From Comamonas serinivorans (GTDB lineage: Bacteria > Pseudomonadota > Gammaproteobacteria > Burkholderiales > Burkholderiaceae_C), in the NCBI RefSeq assembly GCF_002158865.1, contig NZ_CP021455.1, positions 434,001-498,000 on the forward strand: a stretch of 64,000 nucleotides of DNA, written 5' to 3'. Shown here one piece after another: positions 1-6,975 of the stretch. Each line of letters begins with the position of its first letter. Position 1 is the stretch's first letter. A program made the translations under genes and the position numbers. The notes beneath the pieces were generated by a model. The model had not been told where the DNA came from and ran no database searches. It saw only the letters and a program-made list of their open reading frames with translations.

Positions 1-19
1 CGGCTGTGGCGTCATACTG
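1..19. repeat. 50-bp palindrome, truncated right arm (copy 0)
   Basis: The first 19 bases match the right arm of the 50-bp palindrome found throughout the window: read on the minus strand they begin CAGTATGACGCC and end in AGCCG. The left arm and loop lie outside the window. It sits 13 bp beyond the fmdB stop codon, the usual 3'-end position of this family. Confidence 0.6.
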
Positions 20-32
20 TGAAAAAATAAGC

Positions 33-398
33 TCAATGGCTGATCATCCAGGGCCGGTTGCCCACCTGGGCCTTCATGCCACCTGCGGGTGTGCTCTGGC
101 TCGCGCCCTTGGACTTGGTGCTGCAGCAGCCGCAGCCGCTGGGGTGGCGCAGGCGGCCATAGCCGCCTGCGGCCGGGTCCACGTCGCGCGACATGCGCGG
201 GGCGTGGCGCGAGCGCTCGTTGACCTCGGCCGCGCGCCGCTGTTGCGGCGAGGTGCAGGCCAGGCGCGGGGCATGCGACATGACGCGGTGCGAGGCCGCG
301 CCACAGGCCGGACAGGCGCAGGGCTCGTTGCGGTCGGCCAGGCTGCGCAGCGCGTCGAATTCGCCGCAGTCGTGGCAGGCATAGTCATAGGTCGGCAT
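33..398 (-). CDS. fmdB: FmdB family zinc-ribbon protein
   Basis: A 121-residue protein starting MPTYDYACHDCG, the typical opening of the FmdB regulatory/zinc-ribbon family. Two Cys-x2-Cys knuckles (CHDC near residue 10, CPAC near residue 31) should bind zinc, and an extra Cys cluster (GCGCC) lies in the C-terminal third. FmdB was named as a putative regulator of formamide use in Methylophilus; its biochemical role is not settled. It follows fmdA and is the last gene of the urt-fmd operon. An ATG five codons upstream is possible, but an AAGGAG box seven bases before this ATG decides the start. Confidence 0.9.
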   Translation of the reverse strand: MPTYDYACHDCGEFDALRSLADRNEPCACPACGAASHRVMSHAPRLACTSPQQRRAAEVNERSRHAPRMSRDVDPAAGGYGRLRHPSGCGCCSTKSKGASQSTPAGGMKAQVGNRPWMISH

Positions 399-490
399 GG
401 GGTCTCCTTGCATGCCCTCGAGGGGCGTTCAGCGCTGGATGTCTGGGGGCGACTGCCGCCCGCGCGTGCGGCAGCAGTCGCCCCAGTGGC

Positions 491-1717
491 TCAGGTCAGG
501 TCGTACGAGATCGGCATGTCGATGCTGCCGTCCAGGTGCTTGATCGGGCCAGCCGCGTTCGGGTTGATGTCGAAGTCGAAGATCTGCGTTGGCAGCCACA
601 GCGTGGCGCAAGCGTTGGGCACGTCGACCACGCCGCTGATGTGACCCTGCACCGGGGCCGTGCCCAGGATGGAATAGGCCTGGGCGCCCGAGTAGCCGAA
701 CTTCTTCAGGTACTCGATGGCGTTGAGGCAGGCCTGCTTGTAGGCCACGTTGACGTCGAGGTAGTACTGCTTGCCCGATTCGTCGACGCTGATGCCTTCG
801 AAGATCACGTAGTCGTTGTACGTGGGCACGATGGGGCTGGGCTTGAAGATCGGGTTCTTGATGCCGTACTTGGCCATGCCGCCCTTGATGAGCGTGACCT
901 TCATGTGCACCCAGCCAGCCATCTCGATGGCACCGCAGAAGGTGATCTCGCCATCGCCCTGGCTGAAGTGCAGGTCGCCCACCGAGAGGCCGGCGCCATC
1001 CACGTAGACCGGGAAGTAGACCTTGGCGCCGCGCGACAGGTCTTTGATGTCGCAGTTGCCGCCGTGCTCGCGCGGGGGCACGGTGCGCGCGCCGGTGGCG
1101 GCGGCCTTGTCACGTGCCTCACCCGTCAGCTGGCCCATGTGGGCCGTGGCGGTCCAGGGCGGGTTGGCCAGGTTGCCGTCCGGGTTGGTGTCGATCAGGG
1201 CCTGCTCGCGCGCGTTCCAGGCCTCGAGCATCTTGTGGTCGGGCAGGGTGCCGATCAGGCCGGGGTGGATGAGCCCGGCGTACTTCACGCCGGGGATGTG
1301 GCGCGAGGTGGTGAACATGCCGTGGAAGTCCCAGATCGACTTCTGCGCATGCGGGTAGTGGTCGGTCAGGAAGCCGCCGCCGTTCTTCTGCGAGAAGAAG
1401 CCGTTGAAGCCCCACTGGCTTTCGTCCTTGGCGCCGATGTCCAGCAGGTCGACCACCAGCAGGTCGCCCGGCTCGGCGCCGTGCACGCCGACGGGGCCCG
1501 ACAGGTAGTGCACCGTGGTCAGGTCCACGTCGCGCACGTCGTCGGCGCTGTCGTTGTTCTGGATGAAACCGCCGGTCCAGTCGTAGGTTTCCAGGATGAA
1601 GTCATCGCCGGGTTTGACCCAGCAGGCCATGGGGATGTCGGGGTGCCAGCGGTTGTGCACCTTTTCGTTCGTCGGGGCGGGTTGCGACAGATCGACCTTG
1701 ATGAGGGTTTCGGGCAT
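491..1717 (-). CDS. fmdA: formamidase (acetamidase/formamidase family)
   Basis: A 408-residue protein matching FmdA of the acetamidase/formamidase family almost over its whole length (about 407 residues in Methylophilus). It should hydrolyse formamide or short aliphatic amides to the acid plus ammonia in the cytoplasm. Family features visible include GPVGVHGAEPGD near residue 95, the stretch around PPREHGGNCD near residue 215, and FSQGDGEITFCGAIE near residue 255. A GGAG box lies about 8 bases before the ATG. It is the sixth gene of the operon, directly after the ABC transporter that presumably imports its substrate. Confidence 0.95.
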   Translation of the reverse strand: MPETLIKVDLSQPAPTNEKVHNRWHPDIPMACWVKPGDDFILETYDWTGGFIQNNDSADDVRDVDLTTVHYLSGPVGVHGAEPGDLLVVDLLDIGAKDESQWGFNGFFSQKNGGGFLTDHYPHAQKSIWDFHGMFTTSRHIPGVKYAGLIHPGLIGTLPDHKMLEAWNAREQALIDTNPDGNLANPPWTATAHMGQLTGEARDKAAATGARTVPPREHGGNCDIKDLSRGAKVYFPVYVDGAGLSVGDLHFSQGDGEITFCGAIEMAGWVHMKVTLIKGGMAKYGIKNPIFKPSPIVPTYNDYVIFEGISVDESGKQYYLDVNVAYKQACLNAIEYLKKFGYSGAQAYSILGTAPVQGHISGVVDVPNACATLWLPTQIFDFDINPNAAGPIKHLDGSIDMPISYDLT

Positions 1718-1762
1718 GTTCAGCTCCAGGGTGAAGAAACGGCAATAAGGGAGGCGACGCGG

Positions 1763-2452
1763 TCACACCGACAGGTAGGACTTGATGTGGGCTTCGTTGG
1801 TGTTGGCGCGGCTGGTCTCGTGCACGAAACGCCCGCCTTCGATCACGAACAGGCGGTCGGCCACATCCATGGCGAAATGCAGCACCTGCTCGGACACCAC
1901 GATGGTGATTTCGCGCATCTTGCGAATCTCGTTCAGGGCCTTGGCGATGTCCTTGATGATGGACGGCTGGATGCCCTCGGTCGGCTCGTCGAGCAGCAGC
2001 ACCTTGGGGTTGGTGACCAGGGCCCGCGCGATGGCCAGCTGCTGCTGCTGGCCGCCCGACAGGTTGCCGCCCTTGCGGGCCCGCATGTCCCACAGCACGG
2101 GGAACAAGGCGTAGATCTCCTCGGGCACGCGCTTGTCCTTGGCGTTCTCCAGGCCGGTCTGGATGTTCTCCAGCACCGTGAGCGTGGGGAAAATCATGCG
2201 GCCCTGCGGCACGTAGGCGATGCCCTTGGCCACGCGGGTGTAGCTCTCGTCCTTGGACACGTCCTGGCCAGCCACCGACACCTGGCCGCTCTTGAGGGGC
2301 AGCACGCCCATCAAGGCCTTGAACAAGGTGGTCTTGCCCATGCCGTTGCGGCCCATGATGGCCACCGTTTCGTTGGCCTTGCCCGAGAACGAGATGCCGT
2401 GCAGCGCCTCGCTTTGCCCGTAGGCGACGTGGATGTTGTCAACGTTCAGCAT
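1763..2452 (-). CDS. urtE: urea/amide ABC transporter ATP-binding protein UrtE
   Basis: A 229-residue ABC ATPase of the branched-chain amino acid/urea (HAAT) type. Walker A GRNGMGKTT lies near residue 34, the Q-loop in PQGR, the signature in LSGGQQQQ and Walker B in VLLLDEPTEG. The length and the QPSIIKDI stretch after Walker B fit UrtE. It should energise import of urea or short amides together with UrtD. AAGGAGC precedes the ATG by seven bases, and only 12 bp separate it from urtD, so the two are co-transcribed. Confidence 0.93.
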   Translation of the reverse strand: MLNVDNIHVAYGQSEALHGISFSGKANETVAIMGRNGMGKTTLFKALMGVLPLKSGQVSVAGQDVSKDESYTRVAKGIAYVPQGRMIFPTLTVLENIQTGLENAKDKRVPEEIYALFPVLWDMRARKGGNLSGGQQQQLAIARALVTNPKVLLLDEPTEGIQPSIIKDIAKALNEIRKMREITIVVSEQVLHFAMDVADRLFVIEGGRFVHETSRANTNEAHIKSYLSV

Positions 2453-2464
2453 GTCTGTGCTCCT

Positions 2465-3208
2465 TCAATGGCCGAGGTAGACGTCGATCACCTTGGGGTT
2501 GCTCTGCACCTCCTCCATGGAGCCCTCCGCCAGGATCTTTCCCTGGTGCATCACGGTCACCTTGTGGGCGATCTGGGCGACGAAATCCATGTCGTGCTCG
2601 ATCACGATCACCGAGCGGCCGATGCAGATGCGCTTGAGCAGGTCCGCCGTCAGCTCGCGCTCGCGGGCGCTCATGCCGGCGATGGGCTCGTCCAGCATCA
2701 GCAGCTCGGGCTCCTGCATCAGCAACATGCCGATCTCCAGCCACTGCTTCTGGCCGTGCGAGAGCAGGCCGGCCTCCATGTCCAGGGCGTCGCCCAGGCC
2801 GATTTCCTGCGCCACGGCGTTCACGCGCTGCTTGACCGTGTCGGTGCAGCTGAACTTCAGGGCGCCGAAGACCGAGCGACCTTCGGGGAAGGACACCTCG
2901 AGGTTTTTGAACACGCTGAGGTTTTCGTAGATCGAGGGCGTCTGGAACTTGCGGCCGATGCCTTTGCGCACGCGCTTGTATTCCTCGATGCCGGTCAGCT
3001 CCTCGTTCTTGAACTTGATGCTGCCGCCGCTGGCCTTGGTCCGGCCGCAGATCAGGTCGAGCAGCGTGGTCTTGCCGGCCCCGTTGGGGCCGATGATCAC
3101 GCGCAGCTCGTCCTTGTCCACGTACAGGGTCAGGTCGTCGATGGCCTTGAACCCGTCGAACGACACGGTGAGGTCTTCGACGGCCAGGGCGAAATCGGTG
3201 TTGCTCAT
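2465..3208 (-). CDS. urtD: urea/amide ABC transporter ATP-binding protein UrtD
   Basis: A 247-residue ABC ATPase. Walker A is GPNGAGKTT; the signature reads LLSHGQKQW instead of LSGGQ, a substitution usual in UrtD; Walker B is LLMLDEPIAG followed by MSARE. It forms the second ATPase of the HAAT-type permease with UrtE. AGGAGA precedes the ATG. It lies 15 bp downstream of urtC in the same operon. Confidence 0.93.
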   Translation of the reverse strand: MSNTDFALAVEDLTVSFDGFKAIDDLTLYVDKDELRVIIGPNGAGKTTLLDLICGRTKASGGSIKFKNEELTGIEEYKRVRKGIGRKFQTPSIYENLSVFKNLEVSFPEGRSVFGALKFSCTDTVKQRVNAVAQEIGLGDALDMEAGLLSHGQKQWLEIGMLLMQEPELLMLDEPIAGMSARERELTADLLKRICIGRSVIVIEHDMDFVAQIAHKVTVMHQGKILAEGSMEEVQSNPKVIDVYLGH

Positions 3209-3223
3209 GAGGGTCTCCTGCGA

Positions 3224-4402
3224 TCAGGCCGCGTTGGCCGAGGGGTCGGTCGGCGTGCCGGCGGCCTGCGGGGTGCCGGTGGCGCCCGGGGCGCGCGACG
3301 CCGGGAGGCTGGCGGTCTTGGGCTTGCGCAGGCCAGCCAGCCAGGGCTTGACCTTGGACTCGTAGAGGCCGGCCAGGCCGTCGGGGAAGAACATGGTCAC
3401 GCCGATGAACAGCGCGGCCATGCAGAACATCCACAGGTCGGGGAAGGTCTCGGAGAAGTAGGTCTTGCCGAAGTTGACGAGCAGCGCGCCATACACGGCG
3501 CCCACCAGGCTCATGCGGCCACCGACGGCGGCGAAGATGACCATCTCGATCGAGGGCACGATGCCGACGAAGGAGGGCGACATGAAGCCGACCTGCAGCG
3601 CGAACAACGCGCCGCCGATGCCCGAGATGGCCGCGGCCAGGCAGAACACGAAGACCTTGAACATGGACACGTCGTAGCCCGAGAAGCGCACGCGGTCTTC
3701 CTTGTCGCGCATGGCCAGCAGCAGGGTGCCGACCTTGCCCTTCTGGATCCACAGGCAGAGGGCGACGCAGGCCAGCAGCAGGCCGGAGCAGACGAAGTAG
3801 AGGATGTACTTGGCGCTGTCGGTGCGGATGTCCCAGCCCAGCAGGGTCTTGAGGTCGGTCATGCCGTTGACGCCGCCGGTGTAACCCTGTTGGCCGATGA
3901 TGAGCACCGAGAGGATCAGCGCCACGGCCTGGGTGATGATGGCGAAGTACACGCCGCCCACGCGCCGCTTGAACATGGCGTAGCCGATGATGAAGGCCAG
4001 GATGGACGGCACGAGGACCACGGCCGCCAGGGCGAAGGGCAGGTGCTCGAAGGGCTGCCACCAGGTTGGCAGGGCGGTCAGCTGGTTCCAGTCCATGAAG
4101 TCCGGGATGCCGGGCGTGGTCTGGATGCTGGTGCTCGCGGCGTCCGACGCCTCGAGCTTGAGGAACATGGCCATGGCGTAGCCGCCCAGGCCGAAGAACA
4201 CGCCTTGTCCCAGGCTGAGCACGCCGCCCCAGCCCCACAGCATCACCAGGCCCACGGCCACGAAGGCGTAGCAGAGGTATTTGCCCACCAGGTTCAGCCG
4301 GAAGATGTCCAGCGTCAGCGGGAAGGCCACGAGGAGCACCAGGGCCAGCAGCAGCACGCTGCCCATGCCGGTCTTGCCGATCCAATGTCGCACGGAGTTC
4401 AT
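3224..4402 (-). CDS. urtC: urea/amide ABC transporter permease UrtC
   Basis: A 392-residue inner-membrane permease with about ten hydrophobic segments, matching the UrtC/LivM family (YAFVAVGLVMLWGWGGVLSLGQG near residue 45 is the conserved entry region). The C-terminal tail after the last helix is Ala/Pro rich. It pairs with UrtB to form the channel for urea or short amides. The ATG at 4402 is preferred over one six codons upstream because AAAGGAA lies eight bases ahead of it. Confidence 0.92.
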   Translation of the reverse strand: MNSVRHWIGKTGMGSVLLLALVLLVAFPLTLDIFRLNLVGKYLCYAFVAVGLVMLWGWGGVLSLGQGVFFGLGGYAMAMFLKLEASDAASTSIQTTPGIPDFMDWNQLTALPTWWQPFEHLPFALAAVVLVPSILAFIIGYAMFKRRVGGVYFAIITQAVALILSVLIIGQQGYTGGVNGMTDLKTLLGWDIRTDSAKYILYFVCSGLLLACVALCLWIQKGKVGTLLLAMRDKEDRVRFSGYDVSMFKVFVFCLAAAISGIGGALFALQVGFMSPSFVGIVPSIEMVIFAAVGGRMSLVGAVYGALLVNFGKTYFSETFPDLWMFCMAALFIGVTMFFPDGLAGLYESKVKPWLAGLRKPKTASLPASRAPGATGTPQAAGTPTDPSANAA

Positions 4403-4430
4403 GAGGGTTTCCTTTGGCAAAACAGGGGGA

Positions 4431-5345
4431 TCAACGGCGCACCTTGCTGGCGAACAGGCCTTGTGGGCGCAGCATCAGCACGATCACGATGAAGGACAGC
4501 GTCAGCACCTTGGCCATGGAGCCGGTCATGAAGAACTCGGTGATGGACTGCGTCTGGGCGATGGCGAAGGCCGAGACCACGGTGCCCAGCAGGCTGGCCG
4601 CGCCGCCGAAGGTGACCACCAGGAAGGAGTCGACGATGTAGAGCGAACCCGAGGTGGGGCCGGTGGAGCCAATGGTGGTGAAGGCGGCACCGGCGATGCC
4701 GGCGATGCCGCAGCCGATGGCAAAGGTCAGGCGGTCGGTCTTTTGCGTGTTGATGCCAATGGCGTTGGCCATCACGCGGTTGCTGACGGTGGCGCGCACC
4801 CGCAGGCCCCAGCGGCTGCGGTACATGGCGATCAGCACGCCCACGGTGACCACGGTGGCCAGGGCCAGCACGAACAGGCCGTTGATGGGCAGGTCCAGGC
4901 CCTCGGTGGGCGACCACGAGCCCATGAGCCAGTCGGGCAGCGTGGGGCTGACTTCCTTGGGGCTGATGACGGTGCGGAAAATCTGTTGAAGGCCCAGGCT
5001 CAGGCCCCAGGTGGCCAGCAGGGTGTCCAGCGGACGCTTGTACAGGTGGCGGATCAGGCCCCATTCGACCACCCAGCCCAGCAGGAACGCGAACCCGAAC
5101 GCGAACGCGATCGAGATCGGGAAGTAGTACGGCATCAACTCGGGGAAGTTGGCCTCCACCAGGGTGGAGAACATGTACACCGTGTAGGCGCCGATGGCCA
5201 TGAACTCGCCATGCGCCATGTTGATGACGCCCATCTGGCCGAAGATGATGGCCAGGCCCAGGCCCATCAGCAGCAGGACGGCAAACAGGCTGAGGCCGGC
5301 AAAGCCCTGCATCAGCCCAATGTTCAGCATGTCGGAGAGTTCCAT
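4431..5345 (-). CDS. urtB: urea/amide ABC transporter permease UrtB
   Basis: A 304-residue permease of the UrtB/LivH family, with the characteristic GQMGVINMAHGEFMAIGAY stretch near residue 36 and about eight membrane segments. It forms the transmembrane channel with UrtC. Its ribosome-binding region (AGAGGC) is weak, and a copy of the 50-bp palindrome ends only 25 bp upstream of its ATG, between it and the binding-protein gene. Confidence 0.92.
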   Translation of the reverse strand: MELSDMLNIGLMQGFAGLSLFAVLLLMGLGLAIIFGQMGVINMAHGEFMAIGAYTVYMFSTLVEANFPELMPYYFPISIAFAFGFAFLLGWVVEWGLIRHLYKRPLDTLLATWGLSLGLQQIFRTVISPKEVSPTLPDWLMGSWSPTEGLDLPINGLFVLALATVVTVGVLIAMYRSRWGLRVRATVSNRVMANAIGINTQKTDRLTFAIGCGIAGIAGAAFTTIGSTGPTSGSLYIVDSFLVVTFGGAASLLGTVVSAFAIAQTQSITEFFMTGSMAKVLTLSFIVIVLMLRPQGLFASKVRR

Positions 5346-5370
5346 GACAGCCTCTGGAATGTATTGAATG

Positions 5371-5420
5371 GGGTATGGATCAATTGCCGTTCAAGAGAAA
5401 ACGACAACCGCTGGATACTG
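5371..5420. repeat. 50-bp palindrome, copy 1 (urtA-urtB intergenic)
   Basis: Left arm opens GGGTATGG and ends TTGCCGTT; right arm opens AACGAC and ends GGATACTG; 13 of 21 arm positions match. It lies inside the operon, 75 bp after the urtA stop and 25 bp before urtB. Confidence 0.85.
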
Positions 5421-5438
5421 TCTTTGTTCGAATGACAT

Positions 5439-5474
5439 GCCCGGAGCCGGCGACGCCTGCCGCCGGTCCCGGGC
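5439..5474 (-). promoter_or_regulatory. GC-rich hairpin downstream of urtA
   Basis: Two consecutive inverted segments, GCCCGG with CCGGGC and CCGGCG with CGCCGG, form a strong interrupted stem about 22 bp beyond the urtA stop. No U-tract follows on the minus strand, so it looks like an mRNA-stabilising or processing hairpin rather than a terminator. Together with palindrome copy 1 it gives two stacked structures in this intergenic region. Confidence 0.5.
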
Positions 5475-5495
5475 CTCAGTCAAACGAGGACCGGA

Positions 5496-6758
5496 TCACT
5501 GATAGCCCTTGGGGAAGGGATCGGGTTTGATCAGCTCGGGCGACTCGGCGACGACCTTGAAGGTGCCGTCCGGCTGGCCCTGGGCGATGCGCGACTTGCT
5601 CCACAGGTGGTGGTTGGCGTCGACCTTGACGTAGCCCTCGGGCGCGGTCTTGAGCTCGATGCCCGGCGAGGCTGCCGCCACCTTGGCCACGTCGAAGCTG
5701 CCGGCCTTCTCGACCGCCGCCTTCCACAGCCAGGGGCCCAGGTACCCGGCCTGGGTCACATCGCCGATGACGGACTTGGGACCGTACTTGGCCTTGAAGG
5801 CCGCCACGAAGGCCTTGTTGTTGGCGTTGTCCAACGTCTGGAAGTACTTCATGCTGGAGTAGAAGCCGGCGAAGTTCTCGCCGCCGATGCCCAGCATCTC
5901 GTCTTCCGTCACCGACAGCGTCAGCAGGAACTGCTTGGCGCCCGTGATGCCCGCGGCCTTGAGCTGCTTGTAGAAGGCGACGTTCGAGCCGCCGACCACG
6001 GCGGCGAAGATCAGGTCGGGCTTGGCCAGCTTGATCTTGTTGATCAGCGAGTTGAAGTTGGTGTGGCTGAGCGGGTAGTACTCCTCGCCCACCACCTTGC
6101 CCTTCTGGTAGGTCTCGATGTGCTTGCGCGCGATCTTCATCGAGGTGCGCGGCCAGATGTAGTCCGAGCCGACCAGGAACACCTTGGCGGCGCCCTTTTC
6201 CTTCTTGGCCCAGTCCAGCCCGTACAGGATCTGCTGCGTGGCTTCCTGGCCGGTGTAGATCACGTTCTTGCTCTGCTCCAGGCCCTCGTAGAAGGTGGGG
6301 TAGTACAGCAGGCCGTTTTCCTTCTCGAAGATGGGCAGCACGGCCTTGCGCGAGGCCGAGGTCCAGCAGCCGAACACCGTGGCCACGCGGTCGTTGATGA
6401 GCAGCTTCTTGGCCTTCTCGGCGAAGGTCGGCCAGTCGGAGGCGCCGTCTTCCTTGATGACGCGGATCTTGCGGCCCAGCACGCCGCCGGCGGCGTTGAT
6501 CTGGTCGATGGCGAGCTGTTCGGCCTGGATGGAGCCGGTTTCCGAGATCGCCATGGTGCCGGTGGACGAATGCAGCTGGCCGACCACGACCTCGGTCTCC
6601 GTCACCGCGAGCTTGGTGGTGTTCACGGCGGCCGTGGCCGGCTTTTGTGCCGCGGCCAGGCCGGGCAGGCCGGCAACGCCCAGGGCGCCCAGGCCTTGCA
6701 GCAGGCGGCGGCGTTGCAAGGGGGACAGGGAAGCGAAACGGTCTTGCTCGTTGCTCAT
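5496..6758 (-). CDS. urtA: urea/short-chain amide ABC transporter substrate-binding protein
   Basis: A 420-residue periplasmic binding protein of the UrtA/FmdD family. The N-terminus carries a twin-arginine-like signal (QRRRLLQGLGALGVAG, ending near AAAQ). The body shows GQLHSSTGTMAISE near residue 50 and ends PDPFPKGYQ, typical of urea/amide binding proteins. It delivers substrate to UrtBCDE. Because fmdA lies in the operon, formamide or another short amide is as likely a ligand as urea. GAGGAG lies six bases before the chosen ATG; an ATG 11 codons upstream lacks this and is rejected. Confidence 0.93.
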   Translation of the reverse strand: MSNEQDRFASLSPLQRRRLLQGLGALGVAGLPGLAAAQKPATAAVNTTKLAVTETEVVVGQLHSSTGTMAISETGSIQAEQLAIDQINAAGGVLGRKIRVIKEDGASDWPTFAEKAKKLLINDRVATVFGCWTSASRKAVLPIFEKENGLLYYPTFYEGLEQSKNVIYTGQEATQQILYGLDWAKKEKGAAKVFLVGSDYIWPRTSMKIARKHIETYQKGKVVGEEYYPLSHTNFNSLINKIKLAKPDLIFAAVVGGSNVAFYKQLKAAGITGAKQFLLTLSVTEDEMLGIGGENFAGFYSSMKYFQTLDNANNKAFVAAFKAKYGPKSVIGDVTQAGYLGPWLWKAAVEKAGSFDVAKVAAASPGIELKTAPEGYVKVDANHHLWSKSRIAQGQPDGTFKVVAESPELIKPDPFPKGYQ

Positions 6759-6791
6759 GGTGCACTCCTCAAAGGGGGTATGTGGGTTCAC

Positions 6792-6808
6792 CGCCTGATG
6801 GTCAGGCG
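6792..6808 (-). promoter_or_regulatory. hairpin in the urtA 5' leader
   Basis: A perfect 7-bp inverted repeat (CGCCTGA, loop TGG, TCAGGCG) about 35 bp upstream of the urtA start. It would fold in the leader RNA. No riboswitch class is recognised. Confidence 0.4.
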
Positions 6809-6833
6809 ATGCAGGTTTGACCTGGGAGTGACT

Positions 6834-6875
6834 CTAGGGTTTGTGCCTAGCCGGGCCCATACGTCGTTTGACGTA
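6834..6875. promoter_or_regulatory. two dyads between urtA and the divergent sensor kinase, candidate operators
   Basis: CTAGG-N7-CCTAG at 6834-6850 and a perfect TACGTC-GTTT-GACGTA at 6860-6875 lie in the 217-bp divergent promoter region. LuxR/NarL-type response regulators bind short dyads of this kind, and such a regulator is encoded at 10464, so these are plausible binding sites. No convincing sigma-54 GG-N10-GC element was found here. Confidence 0.45.
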
Positions 6876-6975
6876 GCGGGGTGGCTTGCCTGGGACACAG
6901 GGGCAGGCCGGAAAGTGGCGCGAATGTTGCTTGTTCTTGAGGCTGACCTGTGCCTGAGCACTCATTTGGTGCGTG

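Noticed and set aside
536..4492. Very long open frame on the plus strand opposite the urt-fmd operon
   Set aside because: It is the antisense shadow of high-GC genes; His/Gly/Val-rich with no domain, while the minus-strand genes are clear.
5426..5436. GTTCGAAT resembling a tRNA T-loop
   Set aside because: No acceptor stem or cloverleaf can be drawn around it.
6774..6823. GGGTATGTGGGTTCACCGCC upstream of urtA as another palindrome copy
   Set aside because: There is no matching right arm (no ATAC) at the expected distance.
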